From Clostridiaceae bacterium (GTDB taxonomy: Bacteria > Bacillota > Clostridia > Saccharofermentanales > DTU023): a DNA stretch of 64,000 bases. Location of the stretch: contig JAAYRL010000006.1 of the NCBI GenBank assembly GCA_012518795.1, forward strand, positions 180,510 to 244,509, in the 5' to 3' direction. Shown in pieces: positions 9,739 to 20,040 of this stretch. A program made the position numbers and the translations under genes. Each line of letters begins with the position of its first letter. Position 1 is the first letter of the stretch. The notes beneath the pieces are model-generated. The model did not search any database, was not told the origin of the DNA, and saw only the letters and a program-made list of their open reading frames with translations.

Positions 9739-10194
9739 TTATTCATTTTCCGTGCCATCATCCAAAGGAGCAAGTCCTAAAGAACACATAAAATCATAAG
9801 TTTGCATAATGTCATATTCATGATTAATTGCAAATATAATAGCAGCATCACGTTTAATAAGCGGATGCAGCGCACCGTATTGTGCGACTGCCAACATTCT
9901 CTGTGTTGTCTTCAGATCAAGAGACATTGCAAGAGCAATCAAAAGATAGTAATCACGTTTGCCTCGTCTTCTCCCTTCCATAATCTGGTAGCCATAAACT
10001 CGGGAAAGATTTGCTTTTCTGATCACATCACTTTTCTTTTGTCCGGTAATAATAAATAACTGATCAAAAAAATCACGGATATCATCATCCAGAAACTCAT
10101 CCCAATTTTGAGGAAAAGAATCTCCTTTCAGCTTCTCATGCATGAGTGACGTATCGAGAGGATTCTTTTTCGTTTTGTCATTTGTTTCTGTCAT
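9739..10194 (-). CDS. Small HTH-like protein next to the kinase cluster
   Basis: A 151-residue soluble protein. The middle (about 45-100) looks like a helix-turn-helix of the XRE kind: the ITGQKKSDVIRKANLS stretch, a basic EGRRRGKRDY patch, then a hydrophobic helix that would cover the domain. The C-terminal half is helical and of unknown role. The frame opens at GTG 10203, but AGGAG overlaps that codon; ATG 10194 has 8-nt spacing and is preferred. It is the first gene of the minus-strand signalling cluster and is divergent from the ABC genes. It may regulate the cluster or be a kinase target; neither is shown by the sequence. Confidence 0.7.
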   Translation of the reverse strand: MTETNDKTKKNPLDTSLMHEKLKGDSFPQNWDEFLDDDIRDFFDQLFIITGQKKSDVIRKANLSRVYGYQIMEGRRRGKRDYYLLIALAMSLDLKTTQRMLAVAQYGALHPLIKRDAAIIFAINHEYDIMQTYDFMCSLGLAPLDDGTENE

Positions 10195-10504
10195 GATTTT
10201 CACTCCTGTTGTTATATCGTTTATTGAAACTAATTCATGTTGCTAATGTAAATTGCTTATATTTATAATTAACATTTAATCTTCTTAAGAAAAATCTAAG
10301 AAACAAAATTGCATATTGTTGCTATATTTATCTTAATGAAAATGTATTGTCATATTTATATTATAGTATAATATTTATTTTATATTTTTTATAAAAATAA
10401 ATGAATTAAATCTATAGTTATGATTTAGTTAAATAATGAGCAACAATTGATGTTCAGTGATTGAGATTGATATTGATATTGAAAAACGTTCAACAGGGGA
10501 AAAA
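10195..10504. other. AT-rich divergent intergenic region
   Basis: About 310 bp separate two divergent genes. The stretch is very AT-rich and holds a consensus TATAAT at 10367-10372 on the plus strand, without a well-spaced -35 element. It presumably carries promoters for both directions. I see no RNA gene or repeat. Confidence 0.5.
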
Positions 10505-11134
10505 ATGAAACCAAAAAAGAAAATTAATATAGGATTTATAATAACTATATCTCTACTCCTAGTCATATTTATTATATACATAATACTGAATAGCCAAGTT
10601 ACTCTGGTAAAATCTAATCTGCAAGAACAAGTTGAAGCCTATCAGACAACAGTGACTAAAGCTTTGATTGCCAAACCGGATGAGATTTCTCAAATCAATT
10701 CTGCATTATCCTCCGAGCAGGATATTGAACAATTGGCTAAAGAATTTGCCGAAAATCACTGGGCAGAGATTCAAGCTCAAATTGAAGATTGTTATTATGA
10801 TCAAAACACCCTGGATTTACACAAAAGATTGTTTTGTGAATTATTAGAAAAATCTTTTCTCAATGGGGCATATCTGAATAATATTACAAACATGAGTATT
10901 AGTAACCAAACAGTTCAATGGAATCTAAAAAATCAAATATTAATATATACTGAATGGGAAATTGAGAGCGATCTGGAACTTAGAAGCAATAACCAAGTCA
11001 TGTCCGATTATAATTTTTACTATCCAAGTGAAATTGTATGGCAACAAATTAACAATCAATGGAAAATCATCAAAGCTGATCCGATTTTTCCTCCGGAATT
11101 TACATATTACGAATATTCATTCGAATTGTATTAA
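10505..11134 (+). CDS. Membrane-anchored protein of the ABC exporter operon
   Basis: A 209-residue protein with a lysine-rich N-terminus, one strong membrane segment (about 9-30) and an outside domain of about 175 residues rich in Gln, Asn and acidic residues. I recognise no family. The frame opens at GTG 10457, but AGGGGA sits just before ATG 10505, which also gives a normal N-in membrane anchor, so 10505 is preferred. It is 20 nt upstream of the ABC ATPase gene and probably shares its mRNA. It may be an accessory or immunity-type component of the transporter. Confidence 0.7.
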   Translation: MKPKKKINIGFIITISLLLVIFIIYIILNSQVTLVKSNLQEQVEAYQTTVTKALIAKPDEISQINSALSSEQDIEQLAKEFAENHWAEIQAQIEDCYYDQNTLDLHKRLFCELLEKSFLNGAYLNNITNMSISNQTVQWNLKNQILIYTEWEIESDLELRSNNQVMSDYNFYYPSEIVWQQINNQWKIIKADPIFPPEFTYYEYSFELY

Positions 11135-11154
11135 AGTAAGCAAGGAAGTATCAC

Positions 11155-12093
11155 ATGGAAAAAGAAGTATCTTTATCGGTCAGGAATTTATATAAATCCT
11201 TCGGTAGACATCAAGTTATTGAAGATTTGTCATTTGATTTGCACGCGGGAGAAATTTTGGGCTTTCTCGGTCCGAACGGTGCCGGAAAAAGCACAACAAT
11301 TAAGCTGATCATGGGATTTCTTACTTTAGACTACGGTGAAATAACGATTTGTGGGAAAAATCATCGCACAGAATATGAAGCAGCTATGCAAAATATTGGC
11401 GGCATTGTTGAAAATCCGGAAATGTATCATTATTTATCAGGCAGATTAAATTTGGAAATGTATCGTCGTCTCCATCCGGGAGTAGAAAAAGCTCGGATTG
11501 ATGAAGTGATTGAACTATTATATATGCAGAAAAGAGCTGATCAGAAAGTTAAGAGTTATTCTCTAGGTATGAAGCAACGTATGTGCATTGCACAAGCCTT
11601 ACTCCATAAACCGCAAGTTTTAATTCTCGATGAACCGACAAACGGATTGGATCCGAGCGGAATTCGTGAGTTAAGAGATTTATTGGTTAAATTGGCACAT
11701 GAAAATGGTGTCGCAATCCTCGTTTCCAGCCATCAATTAGCTGAAATTCAAAAAATGTGTGATCGGGTTATTATTATTAATCAAGGTAAATTAATTGATA
11801 ATCAACCGATAAATCAAATGTTAAAACAGACAGAACAAAATTTAACATTATTCCAATTCTTGGATACTACTCAAATGACCAAAGCCCTGGACTTGTTTAA
11901 TGATAACTTGTTTTATCAGCCAAGTATCATTGATCAAAATAAGCTGATTCTGCCTCTTGAGGAAAAACAAATACCGGAAGTTATTTTTCGCCTCAGTCAG
12001 GCTCATATCGCATTAACTTCCGTACAACCGCACCAAACCAATTTGGAAGAAATATATCTCTCTATCATCGGAGGAGGTAACCCCATTGAATAA
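11155..12093 (+). CDS. ABC transporter ATPase (ABC-2 exporter type)
   Basis: A 312-residue nucleotide-binding subunit with Walker A GPNGAGKST, signature YSLGMKQRM, Walker B LILDEPTNGLD and the switch histidine in SSHQLAEI. The NPEMYH segment after the Q-loop and the extra C-terminal domain fit the DRA/BcrA-like family of drug, bacteriocin or lipid exporters. It overlaps the permease gene by 8 nt, which implies coupled synthesis. It would power the permease encoded next; the substrate cannot be read from sequence. Confidence 0.95.
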   Translation: MEKEVSLSVRNLYKSFGRHQVIEDLSFDLHAGEILGFLGPNGAGKSTTIKLIMGFLTLDYGEITICGKNHRTEYEAAMQNIGGIVENPEMYHYLSGRLNLEMYRRLHPGVEKARIDEVIELLYMQKRADQKVKSYSLGMKQRMCIAQALLHKPQVLILDEPTNGLDPSGIRELRDLLVKLAHENGVAILVSSHQLAEIQKMCDRVIIINQGKLIDNQPINQMLKQTEQNLTLFQFLDTTQMTKALDLFNDNLFYQPSIIDQNKLILPLEEKQIPEVIFRLSQAHIALTSVQPHQTNLEEIYLSIIGGGNPIE

Positions 12094-13855
12094 AGTATTT
12101 GTTCTTTTGCGCAATGAATGGACAAAAATTTCACGCAAGAAAATTGTATATATTATTCTGGTTTTAACCGTATTGGGCATTGTGGCTTTAGGCGGAATTT
12201 TTAAGATGTTTTCGCATTATTCGGATGAACAGATTTATTATTCTGAAGCAGATAGTGAAATGGAAGATGAGATTCTCAATGTTGAATCAGAAATTTCCAA
12301 TTTGGAAGAACTTATTGATAATTATGAACAGGACAATACACCAGATCAAGCACAAGATTTAGCTAATTTACAAATAAACTTAGAGAACATGCAACATTAT
12401 AAAATAATGCTTGAACTTGGCTTGGAGAAAAACATCAATATTTTCAGCTCAGATTTTCGGCGACAATTAATCAGTGATTTAGCAGATTTACAACTTGCCA
12501 AAGAAATCAAATTATCAAATTCCCAAAAGGCAAATGACTATACTCTAGCATATGAAGCTAGTCCGGAAGAATCCATTGCGGATGAAATAGAGACAGACAC
12601 AGATGAGGCAAGTACAAAACAAGCAGAAACAGTCAGAGGGAATGATGTAGATCCATCTGATTTTGCCGGCGGACCCGATGTTTATTTTGATTATTATTCA
12701 GATATTTATTCAACTAATTATTATCCGTATGACTATTATCTATATAAGAATAAATATACCGACTTGACCATTGATGCAATGGAACTAAGAATGAAAAATA
12801 TTGATCGGATTATTAGTCAAGATGATTATGCTGCATTTATTGATTATCAAATCGATAATGTTAAGTCTAATCAAGCCCTAAATGAACAACAAAAAGATTT
12901 TCAGATTGCGGATTTGAAATTAGAATTACAATTAAACCCTACCGGTAAACCTAACTATCCGGGTAAAAATTATTTTCTTTCTTTACAATATTTACGTAAC
13001 AATTCTTTTGAGGCGATAAATGACGGTTATGTCTTATATAGTCCTTTATTACCGGTTGAAATAGAAGAAGCAAAGCAACATTATCAAGTAGCAAATTATT
13101 ATCTGAATTTGCCCGCTACAAATCCTCCTGAAGCGGATGATTCAATTTGTCATTATCCCGTTTCAGCAATTTCGCTCGGTACATATGCAATTATTTGTCT
13201 TATAATAATTCTTGCCGGAAGTACCATCTCGCAAGAGATTTCTACAGGATCAATTAAGGGGTTAATCATCGCACCGGTAAAACGTTGTAAAATTTTCTTT
13301 GCCAAAGTATTGGGCATTTTCAGTATCAGCTTAATCGGTATGCTGATTGTATATCTGACTACTTTGATTTCTTCGTATATTTTTGTAGAGCCTTTTTATC
13401 GATTACCTTATGTGTTCACAACCGGAAACGGAGTAAGTGCATTAGAGTTTCCCATTTATTTGCTCTTATTAAGTCTTAGCAAAGTTAGTTTTGTATTTAT
13501 TACCGGCACTATCGCATTGATGTTTTCCAGCGTTACACGAAGTACTTCTATTGCAGTCGGTATTACGATGGTTATGCAATTCGGTTTGCTGAGCATTTAT
13601 AATTTTATTAAATTGATTTCTATCAGATTGCACCCAATTATTGCTTTTTTACCTTTTGAATACCTTGATTTAAGCAATTATATTTTCCCGACAATCAATA
13701 ATACTTCTTATTCGAACTTTATTTTCTTCGGAAGTAATCTTAACCGGGAATTTGTGCTCAGAACTCCATCATCCCTACCTTATCTTTATTGGCTTGTTAT
13801 GGTTGTGTGTTTTATCTGGATTGCCAGAGATTCCTTTGTCAAAAACGATCTCTAG
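12086..13855 (+). CDS. ABC-2 type permease with large outer domain
   Basis: A 589-residue permease partner of the ATPase just upstream. One N-terminal membrane segment (about 22-42) is followed by an unusually long outside region (about 45-360) that is acidic, predicted coiled-coil in part and rich in Tyr/Asp around residues 205-230. Five or so C-terminal membrane segments follow, with the ABC-2 pattern (SGSTISQEIS-type loop, then TGSIKGLIIAPV). The split first helix and big loop resemble permeases of bacitracin- or lantibiotic-type exporters. Substrate unknown. Confidence 0.88.
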   Translation: MNKVFVLLRNEWTKISRKKIVYIILVLTVLGIVALGGIFKMFSHYSDEQIYYSEADSEMEDEILNVESEISNLEELIDNYEQDNTPDQAQDLANLQINLENMQHYKIMLELGLEKNINIFSSDFRRQLISDLADLQLAKEIKLSNSQKANDYTLAYEASPEESIADEIETDTDEASTKQAETVRGNDVDPSDFAGGPDVYFDYYSDIYSTNYYPYDYYLYKNKYTDLTIDAMELRMKNIDRIISQDDYAAFIDYQIDNVKSNQALNEQQKDFQIADLKLELQLNPTGKPNYPGKNYFLSLQYLRNNSFEAINDGYVLYSPLLPVEIEEAKQHYQVANYYLNLPATNPPEADDSICHYPVSAISLGTYAIICLIIILAGSTISQEISTGSIKGLIIAPVKRCKIFFAKVLGIFSISLIGMLIVYLTTLISSYIFVEPFYRLPYVFTTGNGVSALEFPIYLLLLSLSKVSFVFITGTIALMFSSVTRSTSIAVGITMVMQFGLLSIYNFIKLISIRLHPIIAFLPFEYLDLSNYIFPTINNTSYSNFIFFGSNLNREFVLRTPSSLPYLYWLVMVVCFIWIARDSFVKNDL

Positions 13856-13968
13856 CAAATTACCAAATTATGAACAACTGATACACATTTTTAATAATTT
13901 CTCCTTGCATACGTCGTATTTGTCTATTATGCTATTAGAAGATAACAAAAAGATGGAGGTTTTTGTGA

Positions 13969-14457
13969 ATGATTAATAAACATATTGAAAATCTACTACT
14001 TTTTGACGAGAATGAATTAATAATTCCGGCTGATACAGTTGCTACAGTTAGAACCGAAAACACTTTATTGCATGCAATGATGATCTTATCAACAGTTGGC
14101 TATAGTTCCATTCCTGTAATTGATAACCAGCATCGTCTGCATGGTGTAATATCTCTCCCTTTGGTTATCGAAGGAGTTAAAAATCAAATCTCATACGATT
14201 GGGACAAATTATCCGAAAAGAAAGTTGCGGAAATCATCTGTTATGATTATTCGGTTGTACATGAAGATGCTGATTTAGAAGATGTTTTGCATCAAATGAT
14301 AAATCATAACTTTGTTTGTGTAGTTGATGATAATAATCAATTTCTCGGAATTATTACTCGAAAAAATATCCTAAAAAGAGTAAACTTCCTGGCTCATGAG
14401 ATCGACCGCTTTTATGATATTAAAGCAAAAAAAGAGCAATTCTCATATCATACATAA
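13969..14457 (+). CDS. CBS-domain pair protein (CbpB/DarB-like)
   Basis: A 162-residue soluble protein made of two CBS motifs (about 20-75 and 85-145) and a short charged tail. Length, N-terminus and order match the small Firmicute CBS proteins YkuL/DarB/CbpB, which bind cyclic di-AMP and control the stringent-response enzyme Rel or pyruvate carboxylase. Nucleotide binding here is inferred from family likeness. GGAGG lies 9 nt before ATG 13969. It is followed by the hairpin array and no further gene on this strand. Confidence 0.82.
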   Translation: MINKHIENLLLFDENELIIPADTVATVRTENTLLHAMMILSTVGYSSIPVIDNQHRLHGVISLPLVIEGVKNQISYDWDKLSEKKVAEIICYDYSVVHEDADLEDVLHQMINHNFVCVVDDNNQFLGIITRKNILKRVNFLAHEIDRFYDIKAKKEQFSYHT

Positions 14458-14820
14458 AACCGGTTTTTCCGCATTGCATATGCACACTTTCTAAGGTTAT
14501 CCTGAGATTCTACGGTACGAACTTAAATAGTGTGCATCTTTTTTGATTAAACCGGCTTTTTCCAGGTACATATGCACACTTTCTAAGGTTAGACTGGATT
14601 TTCGCAGTATAGCCTTAAATAGTGTGCATTTCCTTTGATTAAACCGGCTTTTTCCAGGTATATATGCACACTTTCTAAGGTTAAACTGGATTTTCGCAGT
14701 ATAGCCTTAAATAGTGTGCATTTCCCTTGATTAAACCGGCTTTTTCCAGGTATATATACACACTTTCTAAGGTTAGACTGGATTTTCGCAGTATAGCCTT
14801 AAATAGTGTGCATGCTGATT
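14457..14820. repeat. Tandem array of four 92-bp hairpin units
   Basis: Four copies at an exact 92-bp period. Each holds an imperfect 19-bp inverted repeat with an 18-nt loop: hairpins at 14481-14536, 14573-14628, 14665-14720 and 14757-14812. The left arm is TGCACACTTTCTAAGGTTA and the right arm TAGCCTTAAATAGTGTGCA. Units 2-4 are nearly identical and also share the linker containing TTAAACCGGCTTTTTCCAGG; unit 1 is more diverged. The array lies between convergent genes (the CBS protein and prmA). Diverged copies of the hairpin occur at 63198-63324. No coding potential. Confidence 0.95.
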
Positions 14821-14881
14821 AGTTGAATTATAAAAAGGGCTGAGATTTTTAATTGAAAAAGATTAAATCTTTTATACCAAC

Positions 14882-15988
14882 CTATATATCGTTAAATATA
14901 TACCGATATATTATGCTCTGCCAATCATTTTCTTCCTTTTCAGATAGAAGCACAAAACCATTTTGTTCAAAAATTGCCCTGACTTCATTCGCTCGCTGTT
15001 TAATTATTCCGGAAATAATTAAAAAACCACCTGACATCATCTTATCCTTATATGTTTGCACCAGATCTAAATGAATATCTGCGGTCAAATTCGCAACTAT
15101 TAAACTAAATTTTTGATTTTGCATATGAAGTTCGCCTACGGAAAAATCAATGTTTTCAACCAAATTAAACGCAGCGTTGTTCTTGGCAATTTCTATGGCA
15201 TGCGGATCAATATCTAATGCAGTAATTTCAGCATCCGGTAATAATTTGGCCAATGCAATGGCTAAAATACCGCTACCCGTTCCCAAATCTAAAATCGGTC
15301 CCGGCGGCAAATTATTATAATTAAACTCTGATAAAAAACTGAGGACTATAGAAGTTGATTCATGTTCACCGGTACCAAATGCACTGCCAGGATCGAGATT
15401 GAGCACTATTTCATCTGCTTGTGCACTGTACTCCAGCCAACTGGGATTGATTACAATACGTCCGATTTTATTTGTATCATAATATTGTTTCCATTTTTCT
15501 GACCAATTATCTGTTTCAATCCGACGATAACCGATATAGCCTTGTCCGATGTCTGAAAATTCGGCTATGCGTGCCAAACTTTGTTCAATTTTTATCTCAA
15601 ATTGAGTAATGGGAATTCGCTGCTTAGCAATTTTTCCAACTTCTGCTGCAGCATAATTCAAATCTTGATTAATTTCCACCTTTAAATTATCTTCAGAATC
15701 CGAATGTACTATATTTTCTTGACTAGATAAGTCACTAGATATGGGAAAATATGCCTCGATTATTACTTCAGAATCCAAATTGTTAAGAAAATCTTCTGCA
15801 ATTACATCAGGTGAATGGTTTGTTTGAAGCGATTCCTCCAATTCAGTTTTATCGATTGACGATATTCCCACAGCACCGCAAGCAAGTAGGTAATTGTTGA
15901 TTGCAAAAGCCGCCTCGTGGGTTGTTTTGAATTGAAAAATCAGCCATTCCTTTTCAGGCACGCTTTCTCCCTTAAATAATATATCCAT
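14882..15988 (-). CDS. prmA: Ribosomal protein L11 methyltransferase
   Basis: PrmA trimethylates ribosomal protein L11 using S-adenosylmethionine. At 368 residues it is longer than usual (about 310) because of an acidic insertion between the N-terminal substrate domain and the linker (about 85-120). The family signature DPGSAFGTGEHEST and the SAM motif LDLGTGSGILAIAL are clear, as is the ANLTADI catalytic segment. It is the last gene of the heat-shock cluster, the usual place after dnaJ in Firmicutes. The ribosome site before ATG 15988 is weak. Confidence 0.93.
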   Translation of the reverse strand: MDILFKGESVPEKEWLIFQFKTTHEAAFAINNYLLACGAVGISSIDKTELEESLQTNHSPDVIAEDFLNNLDSEVIIEAYFPISSDLSSQENIVHSDSEDNLKVEINQDLNYAAAEVGKIAKQRIPITQFEIKIEQSLARIAEFSDIGQGYIGYRRIETDNWSEKWKQYYDTNKIGRIVINPSWLEYSAQADEIVLNLDPGSAFGTGEHESTSIVLSFLSEFNYNNLPPGPILDLGTGSGILAIALAKLLPDAEITALDIDPHAIEIAKNNAAFNLVENIDFSVGELHMQNQKFSLIVANLTADIHLDLVQTYKDKMMSGGFLIISGIIKQRANEVRAIFEQNGFVLLSEKEENDWQSIIYRYIFNDI

Positions 15989-16029
15989 GCTTTATGTCAT
16001 TACGCCATATATAATTTTGACTTATACTG

Positions 16030-16128
16030 TTTAGTCTACCTGTATTTAGAATGTATGTATTTATACTGAAAACAGTCTATCGGCACATCGATTTGGTTTA
16101 GTCTGCCTATATTTAGAGTGTATGTATT
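16030..16128. repeat. 32-bp direct repeat, two copies 67 bp apart
   Basis: Copies at 16030-16061 and 16097-16128 share TTTAGTCTrCCTrTATTTAG and the following bases, with about four differences. They fill the gap between dnaJ and prmA; the second ends just before the dnaJ stop codon. Probably a local duplication. Confidence 0.7.
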
Positions 16129-16129
16129 A

Positions 16130-17296
16130 TCATTTCTTCGAATCGAAATCAGTAAATATTTTTTTAATTGTATTGAAAAAACCTTTGCGTTTTTTATAAT
16201 TATCTTCTTTCATGCTGGCTTCAAATTTTTCCAACAATTCTTCTTGTTCTTTATTCAAATTGTGCGGTACTTCAAGTTCAACTTGGAATTTATGGTCACC
16301 ACGGGAATTACGTCGATTGATATAAGGAATACCTTTATTATGAATAGTATAGATATCACCTGATTGCGTCCCAGGCTTTAATTTAAAGGGCATTGAGCCA
16401 TCTATTGTCGGTACGGTTATTTCTTGACCAAGTGCAGCTTGAGCAAAGGTAACCGGCACAACACAGAATGTTATGTTACCTTGTCTGGAAAAAACTTCAT
16501 GCGGTTTAATGTGGATTTCAATATATAAGTCGCCATTCGGTGCACCCATCGTTCCGGGCTCACCTTCTCCACTTAAGGTCAGCATTTCTCTTTCATTAAT
16601 TCCTGCCGGAACAGTAACTTTCAGGCGTTTTGTAATCATTATTCTACCTGTACCGATACATTCCGGACACGGTTCGTCAATTGCACGTCCCGAACCATGG
16701 CAATTATTACAAGTTTGCGAGGTACGCACCTGGCCGAATATAGTTTGTTGAACTCCCGTCACTTGACCGCTTCCACCGCAAGTATGACAAACAGGAGGTT
16801 CTTTGCCATTTTTTGTTCCAAATCCATTACAAGTTTTACACAAATCTTCTTTACGAATTTTAATTTCACGTTCAGTTCCGAAAGCAGCTTCCATAAAATC
16901 CAAATTCATACGATAACGTAAATTTGCGCCGGGAATCGGTCCTTGACGACGAAATCCTTCTCGGCTGCTACCACCGAAACCAAAACCTAAATCACCAAAA
17001 ATCGAGCTGAAAATATCTTCCAAATTGATGCCGAAGCCACTTCCGGAAGTACTGCCGAATCCCTGTCCGTCAACACCAGCATGGCCGAATTGATCATATC
17101 GCTGGCGTTTCTCTTTGTCACTGAGAACCTCATATGCCTCATTAGCTTCTTTAAATTTCTGTTCAGCTTCAGGATTATCCGGATTAACATCCGGATGATA
17201 TTTTTTTGCTAATTTCCAAAAAGCTCTTTTTATAGTATTGTCATCGGCATCTTTTTGGACACCTAGAACTTCGTAATAATCGCGTTTATCCGACAC
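16130..17296 (-). CDS. dnaJ: Chaperone DnaJ (Hsp40)
   Basis: Co-chaperone that stimulates DnaK ATPase and delivers substrates. This 388-residue protein has an N-terminal J domain with HPD (YHPDVNPDNP), a Gly/Phe-rich linker, a zinc domain with four CxxCxGxG repeats (CKTCNGFG, CHTCGGSG, CNNCHGSG, CPECIGTG) and the C-terminal substrate-binding region. GTG at 17296 is the start, 9 nt after AAGGAGG. It is 219 nt downstream of dnaK, with direct repeats and a hairpin in the gap. Confidence 0.97.
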   Translation of the reverse strand: MSDKRDYYEVLGVQKDADDNTIKRAFWKLAKKYHPDVNPDNPEAEQKFKEANEAYEVLSDKEKRQRYDQFGHAGVDGQGFGSTSGSGFGINLEDIFSSIFGDLGFGFGGSSREGFRRQGPIPGANLRYRMNLDFMEAAFGTEREIKIRKEDLCKTCNGFGTKNGKEPPVCHTCGGSGQVTGVQQTIFGQVRTSQTCNNCHGSGRAIDEPCPECIGTGRIMITKRLKVTVPAGINEREMLTLSGEGEPGTMGAPNGDLYIEIHIKPHEVFSRQGNITFCVVPVTFAQAALGQEITVPTIDGSMPFKLKPGTQSGDIYTIHNKGIPYINRRNSRGDHKFQVELEVPHNLNKEQEELLEKFEASMKEDNYKKRKGFFNTIKKIFTDFDSKK

Positions 17297-17405
17297 TAAT
17301 CAGAGCCTCCTTGCATTTATTTTCAACATAACAAAATTTCTAAACAATATAACTAAATATTAATGTTTTAAATAGATTTCAAGATAATTTATTTTAACAT
17401 TCAAA

Positions 17406-17460
17406 TTAATTGATTAATCCCGTTAATTGATTAATCCCGCCATCAAGTAATGACGGCGGG
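17406..17460. repeat. 17-bp tandem repeat and GC-rich hairpin between dnaK and dnaJ
   Basis: TTAATTGATTAATCCCG occurs twice in tandem (17406-17422, 17423-17439). A stem CCCGCC-A-TCA / TGA-C-GGCGGG (17436-17460) overlaps the second copy. No T-run follows on either strand, so it is not a classical terminator. It may attenuate or process the dnaK-dnaJ mRNA and lower dnaJ expression. Confidence 0.65.
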
Positions 17461-17515
17461 GTAGTTTTCAAATACTTTTTATTATTCTAGCATTTATCAG
17501 TTGACTATGACATAA

Positions 17516-19390
<1,875 letters not shown>

Positions 19391-19431
19391 TCATATTATT
19401 CTTTTATCTATTGTTCATTGTTATAAAAAAG

Positions 19432-20040
19432 TTAATTTGCTACTCTAACTACTGCATGTCGAATTATGCGATCACCTTTGATATATCCTTTTTGTAAAAC
19501 ATCAATTATTTCGCCTTCACCATATGAATCGTCTTCTATATGAGCTACAGCTTCGTGATATTCCGGATCAAACTTTTCGCCTAAACAATCCATCATATCG
19601 ACACCAAGTCCACTCATAACTTCAATTGCTTGGCGTCTGACCATTTCCATGCCTTCAGCCATTTGTTTGCTCTCGTCACTGACGAATTTTTCAGCCGCCT
19701 CAATTGCACGATCCAAATTATCTAAAACAGGTAACCAAGCTTTACAAACATCAACTACTGAATCACTATACAAAGAATCTTTTTCTTTTTGCGAGCGTTT
19801 TCTGAAGTTGTCATATTCAGCTATTAAACGTAAAAACCTATCGTTTAATTCAGCATACTCTTCTTCCAGATTAGTCTCTTCAGCATTTATTTCTGTTTCA
19901 GCTGTTACATCTGTTTCATCTGTTACACCTGTTTCAGCTTTTGCAGACACTTCTTCAGAATCTTTCACATCTTCCGGAGAACCAATTTGTTCTTGATTCA
20001 AGTCTTCTGATTCAAGCTTGTTCTTCTTTTTTTTCGCCAT
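19432..20040 (-). CDS. grpE: Nucleotide exchange factor GrpE
   Basis: GrpE drives ADP release from DnaK. The protein (202 residues) has a Lys-rich start, a long acidic low-complexity region (about 10-55), a coiled coil containing FLRLIAEYDNFRKRSQKE, and the C-terminal beta domain ending in RIIRHAVVRVAN. The frame opens at 20061, but GGAAGGAGG lies 6 nt before ATG 20040, the better start. It overlaps the 3' end of hrcA by 29 nt, so the two are translationally coupled. Confidence 0.95.
   Translation of the reverse strand: MAKKKKNKLESEDLNQEQIGSPEDVKDSEEVSAKAETGVTDETDVTAETEINAEETNLEEEYAELNDRFLRLIAEYDNFRKRSQKEKDSLYSDSVVDVCKAWLPVLDNLDRAIEAAEKFVSDESKQMAEGMEMVRRQAIEVMSGLGVDMMDCLGEKFDPEYHEAVAHIEDDSYGEGEIIDVLQKGYIKGDRIIRHAVVRVAN

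Noticed and set aside
13752..13976. Gene between the ABC permease and the CBS protein
   Set aside because: It overlaps the permease in another frame and runs into the CBS gene's leader, with no ribosome site or recognisable domain.
14457..14820. CRISPR array
   Set aside because: Repeats with regular spacing, but the linkers are also nearly identical, the repeat unit is a 56-nt hairpin plus constant linker, and no cas gene is in the window.
17436..17460. Terminator between dnaK and dnaJ
   Set aside because: The stem is good but no T-run follows on the minus strand, so it is listed as a hairpin of unknown role.
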